DNA from: an uncultured Bacillota bacterium
GTDB taxonomy: Bacteria; Bacillota; Clostridia; Peptostreptococcales; Anaerovoracaceae
Direction of reading: 5' to 3'
DNA length: 13,806 nt
Assembly: GCA_946545145.1 (NCBI GenBank)
Contig: CAMNNG010000024.1
Coordinates: forward strand, 1-13,806
Of this stretch, positions 1 to 6,842 are shown piece by piece; positions within the stretch are counted from its first letter, which is position 1, and every line of letters begins with the position of its first letter. Made by a program: the position numbers and the translations under genes. The notes below the pieces were generated by a model that did not search any database, was not told the DNA's origin, and was given only the letters and a program-made list of their open reading frames with translations.

Positions 1-918
1 CAGCCTGTCTATCGCCGTCCTCGTGAACCTCTTCGATTTGAGCGAAGAAGCATACGCCTCAAGATCGGCGTGCATCCTCACTTCCTTCTTCATTTTGTTC
101 TCGATGCCCTCGACAGCGCCTTCGATATCCGAAAGTTCTTCGGCCGATGTCCTCAGAACGGCCGCCCTGACGAGGTCGAAGTATCTGCTGTCCATGGCCT
201 CCGCTCTCCCGCCTGAGGAGTAAGCAGAAAGAAGCGCCTCATATACGTTTTCCGGGACGAAGCTTCTTGCGGCTTCGACCCTGCCGCTCCTTACGGCGTT
301 TCTGACAGCGCTCGCCGAGGCAAATCCGCCTTCAGCCGGAAGGTCCTCCGCGCCGTAGGGGCTCTCCCTTTTGACCGTGACGGGCGTCATGCTGACGACA
401 TACTTGAGGTATTCTATGGCGAGGATGTTGTTCGGCGATTTGAGCATCCTTCCGGCGTCCATGCCGAGAGTCTCATTGACAGCCATCTCCCTCGCCTTCG
501 GGAAGGATACTCCCATATCGAGGTGACGCTTTATCGCCCTTTTGTATTCATCCGGTTCATTCCTGAGGAAGTTCGCCAGGAACTGGAGCTCATCGGCGTC
601 TCCGCTTTCGCTTCCAAAGCCTATGGCGTCTACAACGCCAAGACCTTCAAGGATGCTGACCGCTCCCCTCGCGAACGTTTCGGCTCCGGACGCAGCGTAA
701 CAGAAAGGAAGCTCCAGCACGAGGTCGACGCCGTTTTCCACGGCGAGCCTGCTTCTCGTCCACTTGTCGAGACAGGCAGCCCTTCCCCTCTGCGTAAAGT
801 CACCGCTCATGACCGCAACAACAAAATCGGCCCTGCCCGCCCTGCGCGTTTCGGCAAGGTGGAAGGCATGGCCGTTCGTAAACGGATCGTATTCAGCTAT
901 TATTCCTGCGATCCTCAC
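1..918 (-). CDS. tmcAL: tRNA(Met) cytidine acetate ligase TmcAL (YlbM family), 3' end outside the window
   Basis: 306 codons are present and the frame is still open at the left edge; the family is usually about 400 aa, so roughly the last quarter is missing. TmcAL activates acetate with ATP and attaches it to the wobble cytidine (C34) of elongator tRNA-Met (ac4C). The N-terminus reads GIIAEYDPFTNGH (residues 5-17), the nucleotidylyltransferase (H/T)xGH signature; many family members have HNGH where this has TNGH. A second family block follows (SGDFTQRG...DKWTRSRLA, then DLVLELPF). The start is GTG at 918-916: an in-frame TAA lies 27 bases upstream and no ATG intervenes. The ribosome binding site is weak (GAGAAAG). 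It begins 14 bases after the stop of the coiled-coil gene, so it is probably co-transcribed. The family call is secure; the start is fairly secure. Confidence 0.9.
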   Translation of the reverse strand, partial: MRIAGIIAEYDPFTNGHAFHLAETRRAGRADFVVAVMSGDFTQRGRAACLDKWTRSRLAVENGVDLVLELPFCYAASGAETFARGAVSILEGLGVVDAIGFGSESGDADELQFLANFLRNEPDEYKRAIKRHLDMGVSFPKAREMAVNETLGMDAGRMLKSPNNILAIEYLKYVVSMTPVTVKRESPYGAEDLPAEGGFASASAVRNAVRSGRVEAARSFVPENVYEALLSAYSSGGRAEAMDSRYFDLVRAAVLRTSAEELSDIEGAVEGIENKMKKEVRMHADLEAYASSLKSKRFTRTAIDRL

Positions 919-932
919 TTTGTTTTCTTTCT

Positions 933-1541
933 CTATTCTTCGTTATCATATCCCGCGGGGCCCATGTCCTCCATCTGAGGCGCGGGCTGCTCCGGGCGCT
1001 CTACCATTGACACTCCGTCGAGATTCATAGTGGTCCTGTAAGCCATCTCCTTGATCTCGTCTCTGTTTGCGGAGAGAGTGCCTCCGACTCCCTTGAACGT
1101 ATTGTCGAGGTCTTCGAAGAGCTTGTTGAAATATGTCTCTCTGAGGCCTTCCATCTTCTCCTGGAAGTCGAAGAGGATACCGTCCACATAGTCGTATGTG
1201 CTCATCTTCAGCTGGCGGCTGTTCTCCTCTGTAGTCCTCATCAGCTCCTCGGCCATGGCGCGCGATCTCGCTGTGATCTCATTCTCGTTGATGAGATCTT
1301 CGGACTGACGCTGAGCGTCGCGTATGATCGTCTCATATTCCGTCTTCGCCTCGTCGAGGATCCTGTCTCTTTCGTTCTTGATCCACTGTGCCTGCTGTAT
1401 CTCATCGGGAAGCGATGTTCTGATGTCGCCTACGATCTCTCTGAGCTCTTCGGCGTCCACCATTATCTTTCCTGTAAGCGGGAATCCCGAGGATGTTTCT
1501 ATTATCTCTTCTATCTCATCGAGCAGTTCCAAAACCTTCAT
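933..1541 (-). CDS. coiled-coil protein, SepIVA/DivIVA-like (often annotated 'ATPase' in Clostridia)
   Basis: 202 aa, soluble, with no signal peptide or membrane segment. Residues 1-50 form a compact N-terminal module (LLDEIEEIIETSSGFPLTGK, then VDAEELREIVGDI and LPDEI). This is followed by a long charged helix of about 100 residues with coiled-coil character (ERDRILDEAK, EDLINENE) and a Pro-rich acidic tail (RPEQPAPQ...DNEE). There is no Walker motif, so the common 'ATPase' or 'V-ATPase subunit H' label rests only on the coiled coil. The N-terminal module resembles my recollection of the mycobacterial septum factor SepIVA; that is inference. A role as a scaffold in division or envelope growth is possible but unproven. 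The ATG overlaps the coaD stop by one base (TAATG), and its GGAGGT ribosome binding site (1547-1552) lies inside the last coaD codons. Confidence 0.8.
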   Translation of the reverse strand: MKVLELLDEIEEIIETSSGFPLTGKIMVDAEELREIVGDIRTSLPDEIQQAQWIKNERDRILDEAKTEYETIIRDAQRQSEDLINENEITARSRAMAEELMRTTEENSRQLKMSTYDYVDGILFDFQEKMEGLRETYFNKLFEDLDNTFKGVGGTLSANRDEIKEMAYRTTMNLDGVSMVERPEQPAPQMEDMGPAGYDNEE

Positions 1542-2029
1542 TATCTACCTCCGCGAAATTTTTCATTCATTGCCTCAAGGACGGCATCGGGCACCAGTCC
1601 TCTGATGTCTCCCCCCAGACTCGAGACTTCCTTCGCAAGACTGGAACTGACGAACGAATACTCCGGATCCGTCATCAGAAATACCGTTTCGACATCGTCT
1701 CTGTAGAGGCGGGCGTTCACCTGCGCCATCTGCAGTTCGTATTCAAAGTCGTTGCTGCTGCGAAGTCCGCGCACGACCATGTCGAATCCGTTGTCGTTGA
1801 CATAGTCGGCAAGGAGCCCTGAAAAAGTCGAGACCTTCACATTTGCAAGATCCGAGCATATCTCCTCTATCATTGTTTTGCGCTCTTCTTCAGTGAAAAG
1901 CGGTTTTTTCGAAGGGTTGGATATGATCCCCACGACGAGTTCATCCGTGAATTTCGAAGCTCTTCTGATGAGGTCGAGATGACCGTTCGTAAGCGGGTCG
2001 AACGACCCTGCGAATAGTGCCTTGCTCAT
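1541..2029 (-). CDS. coaD: phosphopantetheine adenylyltransferase
   Basis: 162 aa, the usual family length. It transfers AMP from ATP to 4'-phosphopantetheine, giving dephospho-CoA, the penultimate step of CoA synthesis in the cytosol; family members form hexamers. Visible motifs are GSFDPLTNGH at residues 8-17 (the (H/T)xGH nucleotide site, His17), RGLRSSNDFEYE in the middle, and SFVSSSLAKEV near residue 130 (the ISSS-type ATP-binding loop). I chose the ATG at 2029 because the conserved first strand (KALFAGSFDP) starts right after it. The frame is open further up to an ATG at 2077 that overlaps the rsmD stop (ATGA) and would add 16 basic residues; neither start has a good Shine-Dalgarno, so translation may depend on coupling to rsmD. 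Function is certain; the start is less so. Confidence 0.95.
   Translation of the reverse strand: MSKALFAGSFDPLTNGHLDLIRRASKFTDELVVGIISNPSKKPLFTEEERKTMIEEICSDLANVKVSTFSGLLADYVNDNGFDMVVRGLRSSNDFEYELQMAQVNARLYRDDVETVFLMTDPEYSFVSSSLAKEVSSLGGDIRGLVPDAVLEAMNEKFRGGR
1547..1552 (-). promoter_or_regulatory. Shine-Dalgarno of the SepIVA-like gene, embedded in coaD
   Basis: GGAGGT on the minus strand, 5 bases before the ATG at 1541. The same bases encode the Gly-Gly near the coaD C-terminus. It fixes the start of the downstream gene and indicates efficient initiation there. Confidence 0.8.
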
Positions 2030-2073
2030 TGATTTTACTGCTTTGGTCCTTTCTTTTTTTCTAAAATATTCTA

Positions 2074-2616
2074 TCATACAAAAAGTGATAGTACAACCTT
2101 GCCATAGTGTTTGCTTTTCAGTTTTTCGAAGCCTGATTCGTTGTCTTCAAGTTCGGTCTCCTTGTAGTGTTCACACACTATGACGCCGTCATCGGCGAGT
2201 ATATCGAGCTCGCGGATCGCCGCCAGCACCTTCGGCAGAAGGCCGAGCGCATAAGGCGGATCCAGAAGGATGATATCCATCTTTTCGGAGCCGGATATCC
2301 TGGTCAGCGCCTTCATGTAGTCGCCCCATATCACCGTCGAATATTCTCCGGCGCGGCACATGTCGATGTTCTCTCTTATCATCTTGATGCTGGTCTTGGA
2401 AGCGTCGCAGAAAATACAGCTTTCCGCTCCTCTCGACAGGGCTTCGAGACCGAGATTGCCCGTGCCCGCGAAAAGGTCCAGCACCTTCGCGTCTTCTATC
2501 CTCGTCTGAAGCATCGAGAACATGGCCTCCTTCACCTTGTCCGATGTAGGGCGAACGTTCCTGTCAGCCGGGGCGATGAGACGCCTTCCTTTGTAATCAC
2601 CTGCAATTATCCTCAT
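2074..2616 (-). CDS. rsmD: 16S rRNA (guanine(966)-N2)-methyltransferase RsmD
   Basis: 180 aa, full length. It methylates N2 of G966 in 16S rRNA, using S-adenosylmethionine. It is a Rossmann-fold methyltransferase: RIIAGDYKGRRL at the N-terminus with RPTSDKVKEAMF (residues 22-33) is the family signature, LDLFAGTGNLGLEAL (46-60) is the SAM-binding motif I, and DPPY (119-122) is the catalytic motif for base amino methylation. The start at 2616 places MRIIAG at the first residue and has a GAGG ribosome binding site about 7 bases upstream, overlapping the recG stop. rsmD is paired with coaD, as in many bacteria (ylbH-ylbI in Bacillus). Confidence 0.96.
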   Translation of the reverse strand: MRIIAGDYKGRRLIAPADRNVRPTSDKVKEAMFSMLQTRIEDAKVLDLFAGTGNLGLEALSRGAESCIFCDASKTSIKMIRENIDMCRAGEYSTVIWGDYMKALTRISGSEKMDIILLDPPYALGLLPKVLAAIRELDILADDGVIVCEHYKETELEDNESGFEKLKSKHYGKVVLSLFV

Positions 2617-2626
2617 ATCGTTATCC

Positions 2627-4645
2627 TCACATATTCATAGTCATATCTTCACCGTAGAGAGCCTCAACAGCTTCTCTCAGAGCCAGGTTCTCCGGATCAT
2701 CAAGCTCCGGATCCTTCTTCAGTATCATGACGGCTTTTTCCCTCACGGTCTCCATTATATCCAGGTGGCTGATGAGCCCCGTGATATGGGAGTCCGCAAG
2801 GCCGTGCTGCCTCGTTCCGAAGACTTCGCCCGGACCTCTCAGGTCGAGGTCCCTCTCGGCGATATAGAATCCGTCGTCCGACTCCGTCATGACCTTAGCC
2901 CTCTCTACTGCTATGTCGCTTTTGGAACCGAGCACCAGCATGCAGTAGCTCTGGCGGCTTCCTCTGCCGACCCTGCCCCTCAGCTGATGCATCTGAGCGA
3001 GACCGAACCTCTCGCAGTTTTCTATTATCATCACCGATGCGTTCGGGACATCGATGCCGACCTCTATTACTACCGTCGAGACGAGGATGTCGGTCCTGCC
3101 CTCGGAGAACGAGGCCATGACTTCATCCTTTTCTTCCTTTTTCATCTCGCCGTGCAGAAGTCTGACCGTAAGGTGCGGGAACTTCTTCGAAAGCTCTTCG
3201 TAGACGCCCTCGGCCGATCTTGCCTCCACGGCGTCCGAATCCTCGATGAGCGGGCAGACGACGTAAGCCTGTCCTCCGTTTTCCACGACCTGCTCAAGAG
3301 CCCTGTAGACATCGTCGCGCTTCTTTTCCGTTACGGCCTTTGTTATTATCTTCTTTCTTCCCGGAGGCAGCTCGTCTATAACAGAGACGTCCATATCACC
3401 GTACAGTATGACGGCGAGAGTCCTCGGTATAGGTGTCGCTGTCATGATCAGTATATCCGGGCTTTCTCCCTTTTCGTTGAGCGTCATCCGCTGGCTTACT
3501 CCGAACCTGTGCTGCTCATCGCACACGACCAGGCCGAGGTCCGAAAACTCCACGCCTTCCTGAAGAAGAGCATGGGTGCCGACTATGACGTCCGTCTTTC
3601 CTGTCCTGAGCCTTTCAAGTTCTTCGTTCTTTTCGGACTGCTTCATGCTGCCCGAAAGGCAGCCGACAGTGATGCCGTATCTTCCCAGATCCTTCTTCAG
3701 ATTCGCGAAGTGCTGCTTTGCCAGTATATCGGTCGGCGCCATGAACGCGGCCTGCTGGCCTGACCTTACGGCCCTGAACATGGCAGACTCGGCTACGATG
3801 GTCTTGCCGGAGCCGACGTCGCCCTGGAGGAGGCGGTTCATCTGCTCCTCCGATGCCATATCGGCCGCTATATCGCTGACCGCCCTCTTCTGCGCGCCCG
3901 TCAGCTCGTAAGAAAGGCCGCTGATGAATTCTTCGTGGGAAGCAGTCTTTTTCGTACCCCTGTTCTTCGTTATCTTCATCATCAGAAGACCGGTCTGAAG
4001 AACGAAGAGATCCTCAAATATCAGCCTCTCCTTCGCCCTCGTTATATCCTCAGGCTCGCCTGGGAAATGGATCAGCCTTATGGCCTCGGCGAGAGAAGGA
4101 AGAGCGTTTTCGCTTACCATATCTTCGGGCAGGCAGCCCTCTAGCTGGTCTGCGCACGCTATGGCGCTCTTTATGTTCTTTCTGATCTCGTTCTGCCCGA
4201 TCCCCGCAGTAAGCGGATAGACCGGCAGCAGTCCCTGCACGCCATATGAGAACTCCGGATGGAGCAGCTGCAGGCGGCCGCGGTTCATGCCCACGCGGCC
4301 GTAGAAGTATATCTCTTTTCCCTGCGGGAACTTGTCCTTCAGGAATCTGGCGTTAAAAAACACGATATCCATAAGATCGCTGTCATCGGATATCGTAACG
4401 TGCATCATCTGCCCCCTGCGGCTTCTGATATATGCGAGGTTTGACTTCACGACTATGCCTCTTACCAGAGCCGTCTGGCCGGGGACGAGCTCCCGTATCT
4501 TCTTTGCCGTCCGCCTGTCCTGGTGGTCGCGCGGCATCAGCATCAGAAGGTCTTTTATCGTTTTGACGCCGAGCCTTGCGTAGGCTTCGGCCTTCTTCGG
4601 TCCAACTCCCTGGAGGACCGTAATGCTGTCATCAGGTCTCATCAT
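2627..4645 (-). CDS. recG: ATP-dependent DNA helicase RecG
   Basis: 672 aa, close to the usual 680-690. RecG is a superfamily 2 double-stranded DNA translocase that remodels stalled replication forks and Holliday junctions. The N-terminal wedge region (about 1-230) includes an HhH-like segment, VLQGVGPKKAEAY (9-22), and an OB-fold. The helicase motifs follow: Walker A GDVGSGKT (275-282), the DExH box DEQH (376-379), TATPIPRT (402-409), the TRG-type arginine-rich QLRGRVGR (554-561), and C-terminal RDLDLRGPGEVFGTRQHG (598-615). The ATG at 4645 overlaps the stop of the Asp23-family gene by 4 bases (ATGA), indicating translational coupling; a second ATG follows immediately. No clear strong ribosome binding site is visible, consistent with coupling. 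Confidence 0.97.
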   Translation of the reverse strand: MMRPDDSITVLQGVGPKKAEAYARLGVKTIKDLLMLMPRDHQDRRTAKKIRELVPGQTALVRGIVVKSNLAYIRSRRGQMMHVTISDDSDLMDIVFFNARFLKDKFPQGKEIYFYGRVGMNRGRLQLLHPEFSYGVQGLLPVYPLTAGIGQNEIRKNIKSAIACADQLEGCLPEDMVSENALPSLAEAIRLIHFPGEPEDITRAKERLIFEDLFVLQTGLLMMKITKNRGTKKTASHEEFISGLSYELTGAQKRAVSDIAADMASEEQMNRLLQGDVGSGKTIVAESAMFRAVRSGQQAAFMAPTDILAKQHFANLKKDLGRYGITVGCLSGSMKQSEKNEELERLRTGKTDVIVGTHALLQEGVEFSDLGLVVCDEQHRFGVSQRMTLNEKGESPDILIMTATPIPRTLAVILYGDMDVSVIDELPPGRKKIITKAVTEKKRDDVYRALEQVVENGGQAYVVCPLIEDSDAVEARSAEGVYEELSKKFPHLTVRLLHGEMKKEEKDEVMASFSEGRTDILVSTVVIEVGIDVPNASVMIIENCERFGLAQMHQLRGRVGRGSRQSYCMLVLGSKSDIAVERAKVMTESDDGFYIAERDLDLRGPGEVFGTRQHGLADSHITGLISHLDIMETVREKAVMILKKDPELDDPENLALREAVEALYGEDMTMNM

Positions 4646-5019
4646 CTGTTCGTCCCGAATACGAGGTGGCGGCGCTTCGTTCTCTTGTTCATCTCGGTGC
4701 CGGCGACGGTAACAGTGACCGATGCCGGATCGACAAGAGTCAGGGAATACACCCTTGCCTTGACCTCGTTGATCATCTTGTATGTGGCGTTGCTGATACT
4801 CGTTCCGAATTTCACGGCAACGTAAAAATGGATCTGCGCCGCGCCGTTATCGTCGAAGGAGACATCTATGTTCTGCGTCACCTTCGGGAGGATCTCTTTG
4901 AGGGAAGCCAGACGTACGCCCTTCGTTTCATCCACGACGTCGCTGACTATCCGCACGATCACGCTGCGGTTGATCATTATGCTGCCGTATTCATTGTTGA
5001 TTATATAGTTATCAGCCAT
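4642..5019 (-). CDS. Asp23/Gls24 family (YloU-like) protein
   Basis: 125 aa, DUF322 family. The pattern GSIMINRSVIVRIVSDVV near residues 12-28, the central KEILPKV, and the late hydrophobic block VTVTVAGTEM match the family. There is no signal peptide or membrane segment. Gls24/Asp23 proteins are cytosolic and abundant, and in staphylococci Asp23 clusters at the membrane with links to envelope stress; the exact role of YloU-type members is not settled. The tail is basic (KRTKRR). It follows rpmB, as yloU often does in Firmicutes, but here recG comes directly after it with a 4-base overlap, and the usual yloV (fakA/DAK-type) gene is not between them. The start at 5019 has AGG about 8 bases upstream. 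Confidence 0.87.
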   Translation of the reverse strand: MADNYIINNEYGSIMINRSVIVRIVSDVVDETKGVRLASLKEILPKVTQNIDVSFDDNGAAQIHFYVAVKFGTSISNATYKMINEVKARVYSLTLVDPASVTVTVAGTEMNKRTKRRHLVFGTNR

Positions 5020-5060
5020 AGTCTTTACCTGAGTTTATTTTATATTATTGTATATTAAAA

Positions 5061-5083
5061 TTCCATGCTCTGAAAGCATGGAA
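5061..5083 (-). terminator. intrinsic terminator after rpmB
   Basis: A perfect 9-bp stem (TTCCATGCT at 5061-5069 with AGCATGGAA at 5075-5083) and a 5-base loop. On the minus strand it is followed by TTTTAATATA, so it terminates leftward transcription 17 bases after the rpmB stop. The rest of the gap (5020-5060) is very AT-rich. The downstream Asp23-recG run must be served by a promoter there or by readthrough; I could not pick a convincing -35/-10 pair. Confidence 0.75.
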
Positions 5084-5099
5084 TCCGTAATATCGATGA

Positions 5100-5291
5100 T
5101 TAGATGGCGCGGTCTACTTTGCCGGATCTGATGCATCTTGTGCAAACGTTTGCTTTTCTGACTTTACCGTTGTCATTGATCTTGATCGTCTGAATGTTTG
5201 CGTTGATCTTTTTCTTAGAATGTCTGTTCGAGTGAGATACATTATTGCCGGTCACCTGACCCTTGCCGCAGATCTCGCATTTCTTTGACAT
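5100..5291 (-). CDS. rpmB: 50S ribosomal protein L28
   Basis: 63 aa, full length for a bacterial L28. A structural protein of the large ribosomal subunit. The N-terminus SKKCEICGKGQVTGNNVSHS is the family signature. Two CxxC pairs (CEIC near residue 4, CTRC near residue 49) make this the zinc-binding 'C+' form. The start is the ATG at 5291, not an upstream in-frame ATG at 5327: AAGGAGG lies 8 bases before it and the product begins at the conserved MSKKC. The gene has its own promoter and terminator, so it is a single-gene unit between two operons. Confidence 0.96.
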   Translation of the reverse strand: MSKKCEICGKGQVTGNNVSHSNRHSKKKINANIQTIKINDNGKVRKANVCTRCIRSGKVDRAI

Positions 5292-5299
5292 GTTCCGCA

Positions 5300-5306
5300 C
5301 CTCCTT
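5300..5306 (-). promoter_or_regulatory. Shine-Dalgarno of rpmB
   Basis: AAGGAGG on the minus strand, 8 bases before the ATG at 5291; it decides against the in-frame ATG at 5327. Confidence 0.85.
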
Positions 5307-5332
5307 TATGTTTTTTGTCGCGAACAAGCGAT

Positions 5333-5361
5333 ATTATAACAAGTATCAAGCCCTATTTCAA
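5333..5361 (-). promoter_or_regulatory. sigma-A type promoter of rpmB
   Basis: On the minus strand, -35 TTGAAA (5356-5361), a 17-base spacer and a perfect -10 TATAAT (5333-5338). Transcription should begin about 7 bases further left, giving a leader of about 35 bases before the rpmB ATG. It sits in the 86-base gap after rqcP, which holds no gene and no terminator hairpin, so readthrough from rqcP is also possible. Confidence 0.85.
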
Positions 5362-5377
5362 GGATTTTTTTGTTTTT

Positions 5378-5617
5378 TTAAACCACCTCGTACATATTCT
5401 GGGCTTCTTCTTTCTTTTGCGTATTGGAAAGCTCCAGGACCCTGACCTTAGTCTCCCTGTCTCCGAATCTGATCGTTATCGTGTCCCCCACGCTGACCTC
5501 GGCTCCGGCCTTTGCCGGTTTGTCGTTCAGGAATATCCTGCCGGCATCGCACGCGTCTTTCGCGACCGTTCTTCTCTTTATCAATCTGGATACTTTGAGG
5601 AATTTGTCTATTCTCAT
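5378..5617 (-). CDS. rqcP: S4-domain RNA-binding protein RqcP (YabO/Hsp15 family)
   Basis: 79 aa. The product is essentially one S4 domain: MRIDKFLKVSRLIKRRTVAK at residues 1-20, then DAGRIFLND, VGDTITIRFG, and the C-terminal KKEEAQNMYEV typical of Bacillus YabO. RqcP binds the 50S-peptidyl-tRNA complex and helps RqcH add C-terminal alanine tails to nascent chains on stalled, split ribosomes. The ribosome binding site AGGAGG is 5 bases before the ATG. It follows hup and mazG as in many Firmicutes, but the sporulation genes yabP and yabQ that normally follow in Bacillus are absent here. Confident in family and orthology. Confidence 0.93.
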   Translation of the reverse strand: MRIDKFLKVSRLIKRRTVAKDACDAGRIFLNDKPAKAGAEVSVGDTITIRFGDRETKVRVLELSNTQKKEEAQNMYEVV

Positions 5618-5636
5618 CCGAGCCTCCTAAATAACA

Positions 5637-5660
5637 GCAGCTCCCACCTACGGGAGCTGC
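5637..5660 (-). terminator. GC-rich hairpin between hup and rqcP (weak terminator or attenuator)
   Basis: A perfect 9-bp stem (GCAGCTCCC at 5637-5645 with GGGAGCTGC at 5652-5660) and a 6-base loop, 23 bases after the hup stop. The minus-strand continuation is TGTTATTTAGG, a poor U-tract that runs straight into the rqcP ribosome binding site. It may terminate only part of the transcripts, separating abundant hup mRNA from scarce rqcP, or act as a 3' stability element. Confidence 0.55.
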
Positions 5661-5683
5661 ATACGGTTCTCATTTGCTTTCGC

Positions 5684-5962
5684 TTATTTGTTAACTGAAT
5701 CTTTGAGAGCCTTTCCTGCTTTGAATACAGGAGCCTTCGAAGCAGCGATCTCGATCGTCTCGCCCGGCTTTCTCGGGTTTCTGCCTGTTCTGGCTTTTCT
5801 CTGACGAACTTCGAATGTTCCGAAGCCGATCAGCTGTACTTTTTCGCCCTGTATAAGAGCTTCCTGGATAGCATCGATAGTAGCGCTAACTGCAGTTTCT
5901 GCGTCCTTTTTTCTGAATCCTGTCTTCTCTGTAACAGCAGCAATCAATTCAGCTTTGTTCAT
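5684..5962 (-). CDS. hup: HU family DNA-binding protein
   Basis: 92 aa, the standard HU length. A histone-like dimer that bends and compacts DNA. MNKAELIAAV at the start, IGFGTFEVRQRKARTGRNP at about residues 45-63 (beta-arm base and the HU signature), the Pro-bearing DNA-intercalating arm (RNPRKPGE), and a C-terminal helix ending KALKDSVNK. The ribosome binding site AAGGAGG (5972-5978) is 9 bases before the ATG. The gap to mazG is 44 bases and I see no convincing promoter in it. It could instead be called hbs or hupA; the two cannot be told apart by sequence alone. Confidence 0.96.
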   Translation of the reverse strand: MNKAELIAAVTEKTGFRKKDAETAVSATIDAIQEALIQGEKVQLIGFGTFEVRQRKARTGRNPRKPGETIEIAASKAPVFKAGKALKDSVNK

Positions 5963-6006
5963 GTGATAAATCCTCCTTGGTAATAAGTATTTGTTCTAAG
6001 ACCAAA

Positions 6007-6819
6007 TCATTCTTCTGTCTTGACTTTTTCCCAGAGCGCGTCCATCTCGCTCAGCGTCATTTCGGACAGATCCTTTCCTTCGAGGCGAGCCTTATCTTCC
6101 ATTTTTCCGAATCTTTCCGTGAACTTCTCGGTAGCTCTTTCAAGAGCATTCTCCGGTTCAACTTCAAGGAATCGCGCCACATTCACAACGGAAAACAGCA
6201 GATCGCCTAGTTCTTCACGGATGCGTTCAAGATCAGCCTCTCCTGATGCCTCTATCAATTCTTCGGTCTCTTCAGTTAATTTTTCAAAAGCACCCCTGGA
6301 ATCGTCCCAGTCAAATCCGATATCGGCCGCCCGCTTCTGGACTTTGGCCGCTCTCATGAGAGCGGGAAGCGCCTTCGGCACCGATGTCAGCCTGTCTGTA
6401 TGTTTTTCCTCTTTGTGCTCCTGCACTTTGATATTCTCCCATTTTTCAAGCACTTTGTCAACAGTTTTAGCTTCCTGCTTCAAAAATACATGGGGGTGTC
6501 TTCTTATCATTTTTTCGCACTCTTCGTTGATGACATCGACGGCGGAAAACTCGCCGTTTTCATCAGCGATCATGCTGTGGAAAACGACCTGCAGCATGAC
6601 GTCGCCGAGCTCCTCTCTGAGGTTGTCGACGTCGCCTGTGTCGATCGCTTCGCATACTTCGTAAGCTTCTTCGAGCATGTCCTTTCTGAGGGACTGCCTC
6701 GTCTGCACCCTGTCCCAGGGGCACTTGACGCGGAGAACTTCGATTATCTCCGACAGCCTCTCATAAGCCTCGCCTCTCGTACGGCCGGGCTGCATAAGAT
6801 GTTCATATTCTTTCAGCAT
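6007..6819 (-). CDS. mazG: nucleoside triphosphate pyrophosphohydrolase MazG
   Basis: 270 aa with two tandem MazG domains. It hydrolyses (d)NTPs to NMP and pyrophosphate, clearing non-canonical nucleotides and, in E. coli, lowering ppGpp. Domain 1: CPWDRVQT (33-40), the metal-binding EExxE-type helix LEEAYEVCEA (49-58) and EELGD (69-73). RRHPHVF (106-112) is a family signature. Domain 2: EETEEL (183-188) and EELGD (202-206), both with acidic metal ligands. The Bacillus YabN fusion to a tetrapyrrole methylase is absent. The frame is open upstream to 6966, but that part lies inside the flippase gene and lacks MazG similarity; the ATG at 6819 has AAGGAG 12 bases upstream and gives the usual length. 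The gap after the flippase stop is 23 bases. Confidence 0.93.
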   Translation of the reverse strand: MLKEYEHLMQPGRTRGEAYERLSEIIEVLRVKCPWDRVQTRQSLRKDMLEEAYEVCEAIDTGDVDNLREELGDVMLQVVFHSMIADENGEFSAVDVINEECEKMIRRHPHVFLKQEAKTVDKVLEKWENIKVQEHKEEKHTDRLTSVPKALPALMRAAKVQKRAADIGFDWDDSRGAFEKLTEETEELIEASGEADLERIREELGDLLFSVVNVARFLEVEPENALERATEKFTERFGKMEDKARLEGKDLSEMTLSEMDALWEKVKTEE

Positions 6820-6842
6820 ATCGTATGTCTTCTCCTTTTCGG

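Noticed and set aside
2765..3763. Open frame of 332 codons on the plus strand, antisense to recG
   Set aside because: Same explanation: a codon-bias shadow of the conserved helicase, with no ribosome binding site or family similarity that I can see.
5020..5060. AT-rich stretch as a promoter for the Asp23-recG run
   Set aside because: Several TATA-like hexamers occur, but none has a recognisable -35 at 16-18 bases, so I could not place a promoter, although one may exist.
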